A stretch of 64,000 nt of DNA from Strix aluco (GCF_031877795.1 NC_133971.1:208501-272500), one strand, 5' to 3'; shown: positions 46,502-59,205, numbered from the stretch's first letter. Translations and numbers: made by a program. The notes: generated from the letters alone by a model not told the origin.

Positions 46502-49500
46502 ATGAAGGGAGTGGGATCAGCAGTGTTTGGGACAGGCCAGGACATTCCTACGGTTGCCATCACCTCCCAGGATTACCTGGTTTTGCTTTCAGACTGCAGT
46601 ACGTGATGCAGGGGGTCAGCAGAGTCACCATCTGCTAGGGAGAGTGAAAACACCTTTCACTTGACAGCTGAGGGGCTCTCTGAATGTCTGAAAGCTCACC
46701 CGCCTTTCTTAAGTACACCCAGACGTTGTCTCCTGCTACAGGACCCTCATCTCCTGCCCCTGCGTTGGGGGAGAACATCCCTCAGCCTCTGGCAGCACCG
46801 GTACTGGCCGTGCCCTTTTGCTTTTGGGACAGCAAGACCAGAAGGAACGGCACCCACATCCTCTGCCTGGTGTGCTCCTGGGGCAGCTTGTGTGGCCCTG
46901 AATGGGAAAGGGGGTCCCAGCCCCGTGCCCAGGGTCCTTCGCACGAGGTGTCAGCTCATGCCAGCCATGTCCTGGCTGCAGCCGTTGGTCCGTGGTCAGG
47001 AGTCGTGGGTGCAGTGTGGCACCAGGCCTGCTCCTGGCCCGACACCCCTCAGTAGTACTGTGGCTGCCAGACCCTCCCCGGGAGACGCCGCCAACCCCCA
47101 CGGCATTGCCGCTCCGAGGTGGCCATGTTTCCAGCGATGGGTCAGGCTGCAGTCTGCTGAGGAACAATGCCCTCCTACTGTATGGTACCAGATTGTACAT
47201 CAAAACTATTATTTCCAACATCTCTGGCTTAATTGTAAAACTATAATACAAATGACATTGGGGGTTTGCTGGAGTTAAATTTTAATAGCAAGCCAGCGCC
47301 CTTTTAATGATATTTTATACATTTAAATTGGGCATGATCCCTTTGGGAACAGTAATTTTATTCATGGAGATTATGTCTAATTTGAATATAAAAACACCAC
47401 TAAAAAGATATTGGATTTGCTATTTTTCACTTGCAGGAGCTCCGGAGTCCAATCTTCCCAACTGACTGGGCTTTGGTGGATTAAAAAAAAAAAAAAAAAA
47501 CAAAACCCCCCCTCAACTTCCATCCATCAAAGCGTGGTGTAGAAATCTCTGTGTGCACAACTGTCGGGGGTGCAGCTTGGCGAGCACGGCAGCCAGCCCT
47601 CCCCTGCCGTGGCCGTGGCCACCGCTGGCCCTGTGCTGGGCACGGAGGGACAGTGGGGAGGGAGCCACGGGGCAGTGCTGCTGGTCATCTGCTGGAGCTG
47701 CTGGGGAGAGCGACCACCTCTGCTGCCACCGCAGCCCTTCCCCTTCCTGTGCTGGAGGTGGCCAGAACCTCCAGATTTCAGTACCAAATTCCCGCGACTT
47801 CTGCCAAATTGGCAGGTGGTTTGGTTGGGTGGGTCCTTGCCCCGCTGAGGGCAGAACGGGCCCCGGCTGACCCTCTGCTGTGGTGGCAGCCGTCCCGCTT
47901 GTCTTTTCTGGTGACACCCGCGCTAAGGACAGACAGGCTGCGGGCAGCGCTCCTCGGGGGGATATCACCGCACCACGCTTGCTGTCCCTGCACCTGGGGG
48001 ACCCTGGGGGGCTTGTGCCGCTCTCGAGAGCACAGAACACCCGCACAGAGGTGTGACACCAGGAGGGCACCCAGGTGGCTGCTTCACAGGGATGGTGCTG
48101 AGCAGGAAGGTGTTGGTGTTGTTGGAAGGTTGTGTTGGCTCAGTGGGGTGGCTGGGGGTTTTGGGGCCGTGCCTTGCTCTGCGTGGCGCTGCCGGAGGAG
48201 GATGGCCTGTGGGCAGGCGAGATCTGCAGATGAAAACCCGCGCTGCTCCCACCTGCTGTGGATGTGCTGGGGCTGCAAACCCCCTCAGCTCGCCGCGGGA
48301 GCGGGAAGGGGCCGTGGCGCGCTGGTGGGTCCGCGCAGGAGAAGCGGGTGCTGGCGAGGGCCCGGGGGTGCGGCGGTGGCCAGGGCGGGCAGTTTTATGC
48401 GGCTTCGTCAGCAGATGGGACTGCGCGTCCCTCCCTGGCCACCAGCCGCACACACCCCTCAGCGCGGCGCGGACGATAACAGCCCCCATGCTGATGTACG
48501 CCGGCACAAAGCTGCAGCCTCGTCTCCGAGACGGGATAAACTGTTTGGCCTTTGGACAAGATTATTTCTGTTCAGAGCAGGATTGTTATCACTTAATTGA
48601 AAATAATTATCCAATGCAAATTGGCTTCAAGTTGGCAGGCTGAGTTGAGAAGACGGCGCGTTTCCAAGCTGTCCTGGGGAGAGCTGAGCGTGGTGGCAGG
48701 GTGAGAGGCTGGGACTGTCCGCAGGGCTGCGGGAGCGCCCTAGGGGGGGGCATGCGTTCCCTCGGCAACACCCATACCCCACAAGGAAAATGGGGGGGCC
48801 CATCCTGGTGCTTTTATGCCCTGGCCCCATCCAGATTGCCTTTCCAATGGTTGGAGAAGCTCTGGATCTCCCCCAAGAGCAGGAAGCATTAACCCACCCA
48901 CAGGCAGCCGCAGCCAGCATCATCCTGCTCCCCACTCCAGCATTGGCTGCAGCCAGTGGACAACACGGGTGCGAACAAGATGAGGTGCAAAACTCTGACC
49001 CAGGTCTGACTCAGAGTCACACACCACTGGATTCTGATTCACCGTCTGGTGAAGGAGTGCTGGAGAAAGCCATGGTCCCCACACCGCCCCTGTGAAGGTG
49101 GTGGGAGTGTTGGCACTGGAACCAGCAGCCTGAGACACCTCTCCCTGCGCCAGTGCGATGGGGATGGTGTTAACGAGCCCATACCCCGTCCTGGGGGGTC
49201 CGCACCTGGGATTCCTTCACATGGAGGATGCAGCTCTCCTGTTGTGGTTGATCAGGATAGCTGCAGTCGCGACCAAGGGATGGAGACAAATGGTGCCACA
49301 AAGGGCTGGGCCATGGCTGGGCCATGGAAACCTTTGCAGAACTGGGCAGAAACAGACCCTCTGGTGCTCTGACCCAAGGAGGCACCTGTGCCTCGGCTGG
49401 GCTTGTGCCTCGTCTGATGAACCTGCTCCTGCCACGCACAAGCACCATTCAAAATGTCACCTGCGCCAGCATGTTCTCACTGGCAAACTACCTCCGAGGA

Positions 49501-50519
49501 GAACCAGAGATCCCCACGTGTCTCTGTGAGATTTCCCTCACCCCAACCCCCTTAATACCCACTGAACCTTCCATTTTTGGGGTCCCTGTGGCCACCCTTG
49601 TCTGCAGTTTCCGTGGGCCATGGTCAGCCCGAGGAGGGGGATCTGCCAAGGAAGACCCTGCCCGGTGGAGATCACCCGGGGACGTGTCCTGCCCTGGGAC
49701 TTGTCCTGCCCTTGCTCCTGCCAGCAAGGACCTGCACCCACGGTCCAGAGGCCCTCCCTGGCCACACTGCCCTTGCTGTTTTCTCCTATCCCTTTTCTTT
49801 TTTTCTGCTTGAACGGGTTTGGATGAGACAAGACCTTCCTGAATGTACACAACGCCTCTGCCAGTGCACAAATACACGAGAGAATACTGAGTTTCCACAA
49901 CAGTTTTTATATGATTTGACCAGGCTGGTACAAGGTTAATTAAAAAGCCCCAATGTTTAAATGCAGTTTCATCAGAAGAAGTGTAAAATGCTTCTGCAAG
50001 AATCTCTGTCAGGACTTTTCAAAGATAGTGTACTTTACCCGGCAAAGCACAATTAGACACAGTCAAATATTGTCCTGGTTAAAGACTATTAATTTTCCTT
50101 ACATTGTCATGAATTAATTTTTTCTGGCTATATCAACAGTGTTTCCTTTATAAATACAACTGGCTCCTTTACATTGAAAAATTAAATTTGCTTTGATAAT
50201 GAACCGAGGTGCTAATAATCGTTTTGCAATGCAAAAAAGTGCAATTACTGGCTGTCGTGCCATGCAGTGCCACCGTCAGTTGTAACTGTCTGAAAATCCC
50301 CATCGGTGTCGATGGACACAGGGAAGACAGCCAGGAGTTACTTGGGGTCACAGAGACAGAACCTGCGCTGGGGGAGGGGAGCAGTGCGAGGGGCTGCAGG
50401 CGGGTCCCCCCTCCGCTGCTGGCACTGCTGTGCTGGGCGTCCTGTCAGCTGGACCCCGCTTGGCCACGGGCACCCGTCCCGGTGTGGGCTCTGTGCCACG
50501 GCTGCTCCAGGCTCAGCTC
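46502..50519. other. Intergenic DNA with AT-rich islands and a 349-codon ORF
   Basis: AT-rich islands lie at about 47150-47480, 48530-48650 and 49890-50250. The middle one contains a perfect octamer ATGCAAAT (48614-48621). A run of 18 A residues (47483-47500) follows the first. The GC-rich DNA between holds a 349-codon plus-strand ORF (47551-48600) with Arg/Ala/Gly/Pro-rich composition and no recognisable domain; it is not annotated as a gene. Confidence 0.45.
48614..48621 (+). promoter_or_regulatory. Octamer (POU/OCT) binding motif
   Basis: A perfect ATGCAAAT within the nearly symmetrical CCAATGCAAATTGG, inside an AT-rich island. OCT1/OCT2 bind this motif in B-cell enhancers and many others. 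Function here is inferred from position only. Confidence 0.35.
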
Positions 50520-51224
50520 TGTCACAAACTGTTCCTAAAGAATAAACTTGGTAAAGAGGATGCCTCGAACAAGTTGAGTGGGACGCCCTGTGGGGGAGAA
50601 GCAGAGCGAGCTCTGCGGAGGGGGGTGGTGGGCTGCTTCTCTCCCCCTCCCCCCTGCTGTTGCCCAGAGACAGAACTTGCCTCACTGAGCAGGTACAAGC
50701 CAGAGAAAATGAGAACCTTCTGGAACAACCTACTGCACATGCCTAAGGAAGATTATATGCAGACAGCACCCCACCCGTGTCTTTGTCAACCCACCACCTA
50801 CAGACTAAGCTGGTTACTCTGTGACAATTTGGGATCCAAGGGTGGTGATTCCCCTTTTCCTATCCCCTTCTCTCTTTTTCTCTTTCCTCTCTCTGCTCTG
50901 TCTCTCTGACGTATATTCAGGTATATAAGTTTTGTACTAACTTTGATCAGTATTGACAGGTTGTTAGGAAAATAGTCTCATTGCCAAAGTGCTTTTACTC
51001 GCTCCCCAAAGGTTAGCAGTTCCAAAGGGACTTTATTCCCTTGTGGAAGGTTTTCAGCTGATGGTTGCCAAGTTGTCTCTGTTCACTCCCTGAAGTGGTC
51101 AGTTAGTAAAGTCACCAGCACAATTGTTCCTCTGAGTCACTGTGGTGACTCGACGCGCCCTGCGGCTCTTCCACCGCACGCAGGCTTGCGGGGAATCCAA
51201 ATGATTCACCCCCCTCGTAACACA
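50520..51224 (+). mobile_element. Solo LTR, family B copy 2 (plus orientation)
   Basis: Starts TGTCACAAACTG, has a TATATAA box at 50922-50928, and ends near CTCGTAACACA. It is clearly homologous to the reverse complement of 22074-22722, with about 55 bp extra between TATA and the 3' end. The polyadenylation signal has decayed to AGTAAA. Flanks show no clear duplication and no primer-binding site or internal genes follow, so it is a solo LTR. Confidence 0.72.
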
Positions 51225-52858
51225 CTGCGTGGGATGAGGCAGCTTCAGCTCCATCTCCGCCCTCGCCGCGGTGCTCCCGGTGCTGCCGTGGTGCTGGTGG
51301 CTCGTCCCCGCCGCCGTCCTGCCGCCGCCGTGCCACCTGCCCCGCTCCCCTCCGGCCCTGTCCCGCCGCTCCATCATGGCCCGGCAGCACAGCCAGCGCC
51401 CGATCATGCTGCTGGTGTGAGATCCTGCTCCCAAAAAGGCTCAGAGAAACAACGCCGCGGCGATGCGGCTTTCTTTTGCTCTCCGGGGTGTCCTCATCCA
51501 CGCCGGCAGATGGGAGCGAAGGGACACGCAGCCGCTGGCTTACGCCTCTCGCCTCAAACTTCTGCCCGGACTGAAGACAGAAGCGGGACTGCAGCAGTCG
51601 CTGCTCAGGCCCCCGCACCCCTCTGAGACAGTTCTGCCTGTCAGGGCATTAGTCTAAACTCATTTGCCTTTCTCTCACCCTGTAGAAGACAGAAAATAGA
51701 GTAATTTAGGTACCAAATTGGCGCACTAGAGATGATGATGAGGGGTCAATCTGCACACAACACCCACTTTACGTAGTGCTTCCTACCTTTAACTGAGGCA
51801 GTTCTGCTAACGTATTTTAAAAGTTTAAAAAAGCTCAGAAGGAGTGTGTGTATTTTAAAAAGTGTATTATTTTATAGCTTGGTGTTGACTTTGTTCTTTT
51901 GTTGAAAGTAAATCATTAGAGGAAAAATTGTAAGACAAAACGAAAAACCATGGTGCATAGAAAATCCACCAGGAATTCAATAGAAACCTCTTAACACACA
52001 AACTAAGAGGAGGAGGAGGAGGAGGAGGAGGTTAACACTTTGCTTCGTCTGCTTCAGCGTGTGCTGGATTTCCCATACCACGGGGTTCTTAGAGCTTATG
52101 TTCTGCCTAAGTCCTGAAGAACAGGATGACAGTGAACTTTTGCAGGAAGTAGTGATTAGGAAGTCACAGGGCTGGAGACAGACTTTCCTGGTGTCTGTTA
52201 GTCCTGCTCCAGCGCTGCTCCAGCCAGCGCAGCCCTGACCTCCTGGCGGCAGCCAGCGCAGAGCGCTTGGTCCGTGTGGGCAGCATCCCTCGCTCACGCA
52301 TTGTCAGCCTGATGTACTTTTTACCTTGTTAATAACTTGCAGAGCAAGAGGTGTGCCCCTGGAGAACACCTGAGAAGGCTTGTGCCATGACGCTGAGAAA
52401 GGGGACAGGGTTTAATCCAGACTTAGCAGTTTAATTCACGGCTCAAACCCTCTTCCAAACCGACGCACACGCTGTGAGCTGAATTCAATCCCATTTCCAC
52501 CAGCAGAAGTGTTTTTGCGGAGGCTGGATCGTGCCCTGTGCACCCCCGCCAGTGAGTGGGGGTATTTGGGGGAGCACCTGCGAGGAGTGGGTGAGGAAGG
52601 AGAAATGTCTTCACACAAAAAGCAAACCCAGGTCTGGGAAGGGGCCAGTCCCTGGTGGGGGTTGGTGACTTGCCAGCAGAACACTGTCCTGTCTCAAAGG
52701 GGCTTGTGAACCAGGATGGCGTGAGAAAGTCTGGTGTGCTGAGACCTCCCCGTCCACCCAGTCCCACAAACTGAGCCTTGGGTGGGCTTCTGCAGTGGCT
52801 CGGTCCCCGGGCAACACCTCAGAACTCTGGAAGAGCCGCTCAGGGACAGTAACACAGT
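51225..52858. other. Intergenic DNA between LTRs
   Basis: GC-rich up to about 51650, then AT-rich (51690-51960), then mixed. A (GAG)n run is at 52007-52031. No gene or RNA was recognised. Confidence 0.4.
52007..52031. repeat. (GAG)n microsatellite
   Basis: About eight perfect GAG units. TTAACAC sequences lie on either side of it. Confidence 0.9.
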
Positions 52859-53400
52859 TGCTGGTAGCCACGGTTAATGACTACATTAGGAGCTACAGTT
52901 ACTGCACATATGGAGAGCGATAAGAAATTTATAAAGAATGGGCTTTGATCTCTAAACCCTAGAAAATAAGTAGAATGTCCTGGATCACAGAGAGAATGTT
53001 TGGGATTGTGCTGAGAATGAGTTACTTGACAATTTGGCAATGAAACTAACTTTCAAGTCCTGACAGTGAAGTACCTGCGTTAGAACACTGAGAAACACAC
53101 CCCCAGGTCAAGAAGCCCCCTGCCCGGATGAAGATCCTTCCCCTGAGCACGCACATTAGTAGAAGTGTTATGTAAGCTGTAGGTTAGTCACTAACCAATC
53201 AGTATCTAACAGGCATGTTTGGAAAAGCACTAACCTCTGATTTTTGTGTATAAAAGGATCACAAAAACCTGTTGTTGGGGTGCTTGATTCATGGAAAAGT
53301 TCACCGAGTGCCCAGGCCTGGATAAATACAGTATCTGTCCTGGGCGTGTTCAGATGGGTTATTGCACAGCGGGCATGAATCTGCTTTTAGGAGAAAAACA
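52859..53400 (+). mobile_element. Diverged solo LTR related to family A (plus orientation)
   Basis: The sequence ggatgaagatccttcccctgagcacgcac...agtagaag matches the family A U3 (minus-strand reading gggtgaagacccttcccctgagcac) with many substitutions. A TGTATAAAAGG box is near 53248. The last 45 bp (attgcacagcgggcatgaatctgc to AAAAACA) align with the family A 3' end. The length of about 540 bp fits. The 3' end is good; the 5' end, at TGCTGGTAG, is inferred from length. It is an older relative in the opposite orientation. Confidence 0.65.
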
Positions 53401-53857
53401 GGGGGTGAAACCAGATCTGTGGGTGAAAGCGAGCCCGTCCCAAGGGTTGTGGGTCTGCTGGGTCACCATGGACAGGACCTGGCTCAGCACGGCTGGGTCT
53501 GGTCCGGAGCCACTGGGGAAGCAAAATGACAGGGGGTGAAGATGGTTCATGTCGTCCCACGGCTGTGATGACACTCATTGCTCGCTGGGACCAGCTCAAC
53601 AGCTCGTCCAGGGGGTCCTGACCCCGACTCTGCTGCCTCTGGGGAAGGAGCAGGGTCTGTGCCCTCACAGGACAAACCCATCAGAGCAAATCCGCTTCTT
53701 GCCCAATAGTGAGATAACGCTCCCAAAACCAGGGTGGCTTCCCCTGCTTCTGCTGTGCTGCATTGGGAAGCAACCACAGCTGAGGGGACCGGGCCTCTGG
53801 CTGCTCCCACAGACCAGCACCCTCCACGCTCCCACTGGCTCCCGGGCGGGCGCCGTT

Positions 53858-54407
53858 GTTCTCCAGAAAGCGGGTTTGTGGTCCGGTGTGCAATGGGTCA
53901 ACTATCACCCACTCAGCAGAGACGTCGCTTGTCTATTTTAGGGTTGCCCAAGCCTGGGTGCTCAGTGGTCTCCCACAAATCAATGGGACTTTTTGTGCTG
54001 TATTTATGCACAAAACTTGCAGAGTTAGTAATTGTCCAAGTCCCTCCTCTCCAGGATGATTGGTTGGTAATTTACATACAATTATAATACTGCTGGCAGG
54101 ACACTTCTACTACTGTGCGTGCTCAGGGGAAGGGTCTTCACCCGGGCAAGGCTCTTCTTGACCCACAGGCGTGATGTTTAGTATAATCATGAGGGCAGTT
54201 CAGCGAAGGATACACGGACCCTGAGTTTGCTTGCCCAGCTGGCGCTGTGCCCTCTTCCGGGTCCAACGGCTCCAGGAGGTCCTTGCTCAGAGAAGGCGAT
54301 CTCCTTGTCCTGCTGATGGCGGATGCCTTTGGCTTTAGCACAGACAAGGAACATCTTGCTTGACCTAACCGTAATATTGCTGCGTTGCTCTCAAAGTTCA
54401 ACCTTCA
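53858..54407 (-). mobile_element. Solo LTR, family A copy 4
   Basis: A 550-bp unit, closest to copy 2 at its left end (TGTTCTCCAGAAAGCGGG). It is flanked by gccgt (53853-53857) and gcagt (54408-54412), a 4-of-5 match that may be a mutated target-site duplication. No coding sequence adjoins it. Confidence 0.75.
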
Positions 54408-57400
54408 GCAGTGTGGTCGGGTACGTGCCCTCCTGCAGCCCGGCTCGGCAGCACAATGTCACCCCACGGGTCCTGCCCATCCTCCCGCCACAGCCCCGTC
54501 CCTGCCAGTAGCTCTCCGGGGAGGGGCAACCTCCACCTGTGGCAGTGAACACGGGTGCTGGGGCTTGAGCCCGTGCTGCCACACTCGCAGTGTGTGGGGT
54601 GGGGGTGCATGGGCCTCCCACTGTGGGGGGGTGGCTCAGGGAACCCATGGCCATGGGAGGATGTGAGGTCCCATGTGTCTGGGAGAGACCAGAGGTGATA
54701 TTCCTATTCCCAATGGAGACCAGGGCTGCTGCCTGGAAACAAAATCAGTTGTTCGTCAGACAAATCGGCCTTAGGGTTTCCAGAGTGGGGAGGTAACGGT
54801 GTCCTCTGAGCTGCAGTTAAGGAAGAACGCCAAAGCCAGCAAGTTCTGCTGCGAAGCAGAGCAAACCAAATCCCAGCCACACTCCGCAAATGACTCGCAG
54901 CGAGAGACCACTTCTTGGCACCGATCAGGGACTGAAAGATCTGCCAAGCCGGCCGTGCGGCCGTGGCTCCTTGCCCGAGGGAAGGAGGGTGGTTTTAGGG
55001 GTGACGCTGCTGGCGGTGCTGCAGGCCTCAGGCACAACTGCCTGGGCTTTGGCTCCACACCAACAAAACGGGGCGATAACCGCTCCCTCCCGAGCCCAGC
55101 ACCAGCACCCTCCAATCCCACTGCGGCCTCTGCCTGGGCAGGACTGGGACACGGCTCTGTACTGGGGTGTCCTGGGGAGTTCAGGAACCAACATTTTGCT
55201 GGAGGGACCCCCTGGGGCAAACATCTTCACCGTCTGCTGACAAAGTAGGTGTCAGCGCGGAGAGCCGGGGGGCCCAAGGCAGAGCCAGCGCCAGTGCCAG
55301 CCAGGATGCGGCAGCGCACCCTGGTCAGACCCCGCCGGATGGGGGAAGCCCTGACTTAGTCCCCCATCCCATCAACAGGATGCTGCTCATGCCTGGTGCT
55401 GCCCTGATGACCTGGTGCTGATGACACAGGAGCAGATCACCCTTTGCCCCTCCTCGGGGGCTGCGGGCGAGGGCTCTGGGCCGGGAGGCAGCCGCAGGTA
55501 CGCTTGGTTAAATGACTTTCCCAGCAGATCCTGCAACAGCTCTTGCCTCGAGAAAGAGAGGTATAAATTAGTATTTTTAGGCAGACGAGGGAAAAGAAAG
55601 CTTCAGGGAGGAGCCAACCCTCTGTTCCACTGTGTTTAATCCCCTTCCAGTGCATGCTGGTGTGCTGTGGAGATGTGCACCTCAACTCACAGCATTCCTG
55701 CCTCAACCTTGCTGTGTAGTGGGTGCAACAAATGATGGACCAAATACTCTCTTCTCCCCTCTTCACTCCTGGGACAACTGCCCCCATTACCAAACAAGAC
55801 TCTGACCTTTTGATCCACCCATCCTGTCTCCTCCAGAGCCTGGGCTGAGCTACGGCCCTTTATTTATTCACGCAATGTAGGTTTCCTCATGCTGCTTCAC
55901 CAGTGCACATCAACTGTGACCTCGAGACACCATCCTCTCCTGGGATAAAGCATGTTTTTCAGTCCCAGGCATCTCTGGAGTAAAGACTGACAGTTTTTTG
56001 AAGGAGGGGGAAAAACGCAGGTGGGAGGAATGACAGTCTGAAGCACATTTTGGTTTAACAGGATGAAATGGAGCTTGATGAAAGTAACTCAGTCATCTGG
56101 TCCAGGACGTTAATGCAGCAATTCCCTTTAACTAGTGCCTAATGTGGTGATATTCTTGCTGGTGGAAAATGCATCACCCTTTTTTGCCCTTTTCCTTATT
56201 CTGTCCTTCTCAGCTAATGCAAAAACATCTTCAACTCTATGACTTTTGCATGAAGCTCTGTAAAATTCTAGGCAGAAGCGTTACTGGTGTTGCTGAGAGG
56301 CACCGATTACTAGTGGCCGTCTGCTGGTGCTGGACACAACCTGTTTTGTTTCAAGTGGCCCAAGACAGAGACCCATGAGTGGAGCCCACCGCCTGGGCAC
56401 ACAGACCAGACACTTGGTTTCGCTTCTCCAGCCCGTAAGTGGAGATGATCTCCTGACCATGTGGAGTTTAACGATGTGGGGGGAGAAGGTTCACTGACTG
56501 GGTGTACGCTGTGGGACTCCATCGCCGGGGCTGGAAACTTCTGCAAACGAGGGTCCTGCTGCAGCTCTGCTGGCTGCAAGAGACAAATCCTCGTTGTCGT
56601 GCTGCACCTCACTGCTCCCGTGTGCAGGAAGGCTCCAGCACCTGCTCTGAGGGAGGGTTTTGAAGCTGAACTGGAGTACGCTGGTCGTGAGATGTGGGTC
56701 ACTGAATTCCAGGCACTCGAGCACTACCTCGGCCTGGGGAGCAATTGCTGAAGGCAGGGCAGTCCCAGGCAGGTGGTGGGATGTAGAGTCCTGGTTCTCC
56801 TGCTCTCCAGTCCAGCAGTGCCTGGCCATGGGCACCCTTGACCTCGCTCTGCCCCATCGCAGGTTGGTCCCCGTCAGTTTTACCATTTTCAGGTCTCTAT
56901 TTTTAGTTCCTCAGCTACACCTTTCTTTCTGATCTTCAAGCATCTGCTCATATCAAGAACAGCCATTTTCCTTCACACCTTATCTACCCAGTTGCTTTTC
57001 TCTAAGAAAACCATCCTCATTCCTGTCAGCCTTCCCCTGCTAGCTGCATTACCTGAACCCTCTGATTCTTCTCTGAATTCTCTGGTGGGCCCTCTACAGT
57101 AGATTCGCTCTGTCTTGCTGTGCAAAGCCTGACATAAGTCAGTGCTTGAGCTGATGTCTTAACCTGCCATGACCTAAGTGGACTTGTGGTTAATACCCCA
57201 GTTTGTGTTGCTGCAGCATCTTGTTTCTTTCACTGCGTCTTTGCTGCCTCATGTTCAGCACTGCAGCCCTGCTCCCCAGCCAGGTCCTGGCCTTCACCTG
57301 CAAGGTTTCTAGAGGAATTTCCTTCATCCAGCTCCCAGCTGCTTCCAAGTGTTGGTGTTTTATCCTCTTCTCTTCCCATGGTCCCAAACACTCTGCTTTC

Positions 57401-59200
57401 TCTGTGATTTTACTTATCTTGCAACCACAAGCAACAGACAACTATCGGAGCAAACCCCAGTTGAGTATCTGCAGGGCTGGGCAGCTGTGGTACTCGGAGG
57501 GAAAGCTGGAGATGTTTCACCACAAACGATCACCTGGTGACGGCAGCTGTCACTGCCAGGGACAGCCAGCAGCCACAAACCACAGCCAGGCTTCTGCGGG
57601 TTTCACCCGAGCACTTGTGTAGGCTACATGGCCTTGACTTCCCACCGTCAGCTCCCAGAGACAAGGCTGGCTTTTGCTCACCAGCACGTAACTGGTTTTG
57701 AAAAATTCTGTGAAAGACTCCAAGGTGAAATATTGCTGACTGAAGCCACTGAGCATCTGAGAAACAGCTCGGGACGCCCGGCTGGCTTAACCCTTGCCAC
57801 AGTAGCCCGGCCTTATCTTTAGAGGAGTTGTCAGGAAAAGCTCCGACTCACTCCACATCTGACCACTGCTTGACATCGCACATGGGCACCGTGAGGGCAT
57901 TGGCACCTCTCACGCTCAGGGGCCATCAGACGTCCCTGTGTTGAGCGATGCCAGCTGGTATCGTTTTTCCACTCCTGACACGGCCTCTCACCTTGGCTAG
58001 GCTGCTAAAGAACGCATCATCACATAAAGCCATTGCATAGCGCCCAGAGGGGGAGTGCACTGCACGTTTTATCTCCTTGCAGGTTCCTTTGAAAATGAGG
58101 AAGAGAATGGTGGAAGGAAGGAGGGCAGCCAGAGGCAGGGACTCAGAGCAGGTCTCCACGGGGAACCTCTCCAGAGCATCCTGCCATGGTTGCTGTCAGA
58201 ATGATGCTCTTCTGGCCTTCACTGTCCTGCTTCTTACATGACACACCACCGTGCACCCACAACGCCCCTCACAAACAGACCGATGGCTCGCAGCGATCTC
58301 GCCGTAGATGCTGCTGCAGATCAGTTTTCTCCTTGGCCTCATGGACATTGTTGAAAACACAGATGCTTCCGTCTCGGGGGAGTGAAGCAGAAAACCACCT
58401 GCTCTTGACGTTGTTCAGTAAGCGAGAGGCATGGAGGATCTGAAAACACCCCAGAGTGTGGACCAGTCCTTACCACACCACCGCACAATGAAGAGAATAG
58501 GGAGGCCACAATCTCACTGAGTCATTTTTACCTTAAAAAAACCCCCAAACTTACTGAATACTAGCTTGAAAAGCAGTGGAGAAAACAGATCTGGGAGGCG
58601 AGATTCCCTAAATTCTGCCTAACCAGAGGTTAGGGGTGCGTCCGTTCCCTGTTTTTGTACTTGGGTGGTTTCCCGTTACCCCGGAGGTAGGACAGCCACG
58701 GGGTGCAACGCTGAGAGCAGCCACGGTCACCCTCCCCGCGGGCAGGGACCTTCCCCCCTGCGCGCTGTCCACGTGGGCAGGTACAGGGCTGCCACACACC
58801 CCAGACAGTGGAACTCCAAGATGGAGAATCTGGTCTCTTTGGGGATCCCTGTCATCGTGACGCTTCTCCCCAGGGAAGGTTTAGGAGACACGAGAGCAAG
58901 AACGGAGTCTGCTCAACTTTTACAAGAAGGGTGCAGCTCCCGGAGAAGAGATTTACTCACCTCGTGACAACTCAGCTGGCCAGATGACCAAACCGATCAG
59001 AAAAGCCAGGGTTGATCTCAGTACTTAATCTAAACCAACCCTCCTTCCCTATCTACCAGTCTATGTGCTGGTTCAGCTAACGGCTACTGGAGACTTTTGT
59101 TCAAATAGAACCAGGTATTGATAAACAAAAAGGGATGTAAAACACAGCATACAGGACAAGAAGAGTTTCAATGTTAGGGGCAAGTCTTTTCAGGAGTGGA
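54408..59200. other. Intergenic DNA downstream of ZCCHC7, no gene recognised
   Basis: Mostly GC-rich to about 55.6 kb and mixed afterwards. ORFs are short and mutually overlapping. No LTR, CR1, tRNA or conserved exon was recognised in this stretch. Confidence 0.4.
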
Positions 59201-59205
59201 ATTAA

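Noticed and set aside
45951-54407. Provirus bounded by family A copies 3 and 4
   Set aside because: The 7.4 kb between them contains no gag, pol or env similarity, includes two other LTRs, and the outer flanks do not form a target-site duplication.
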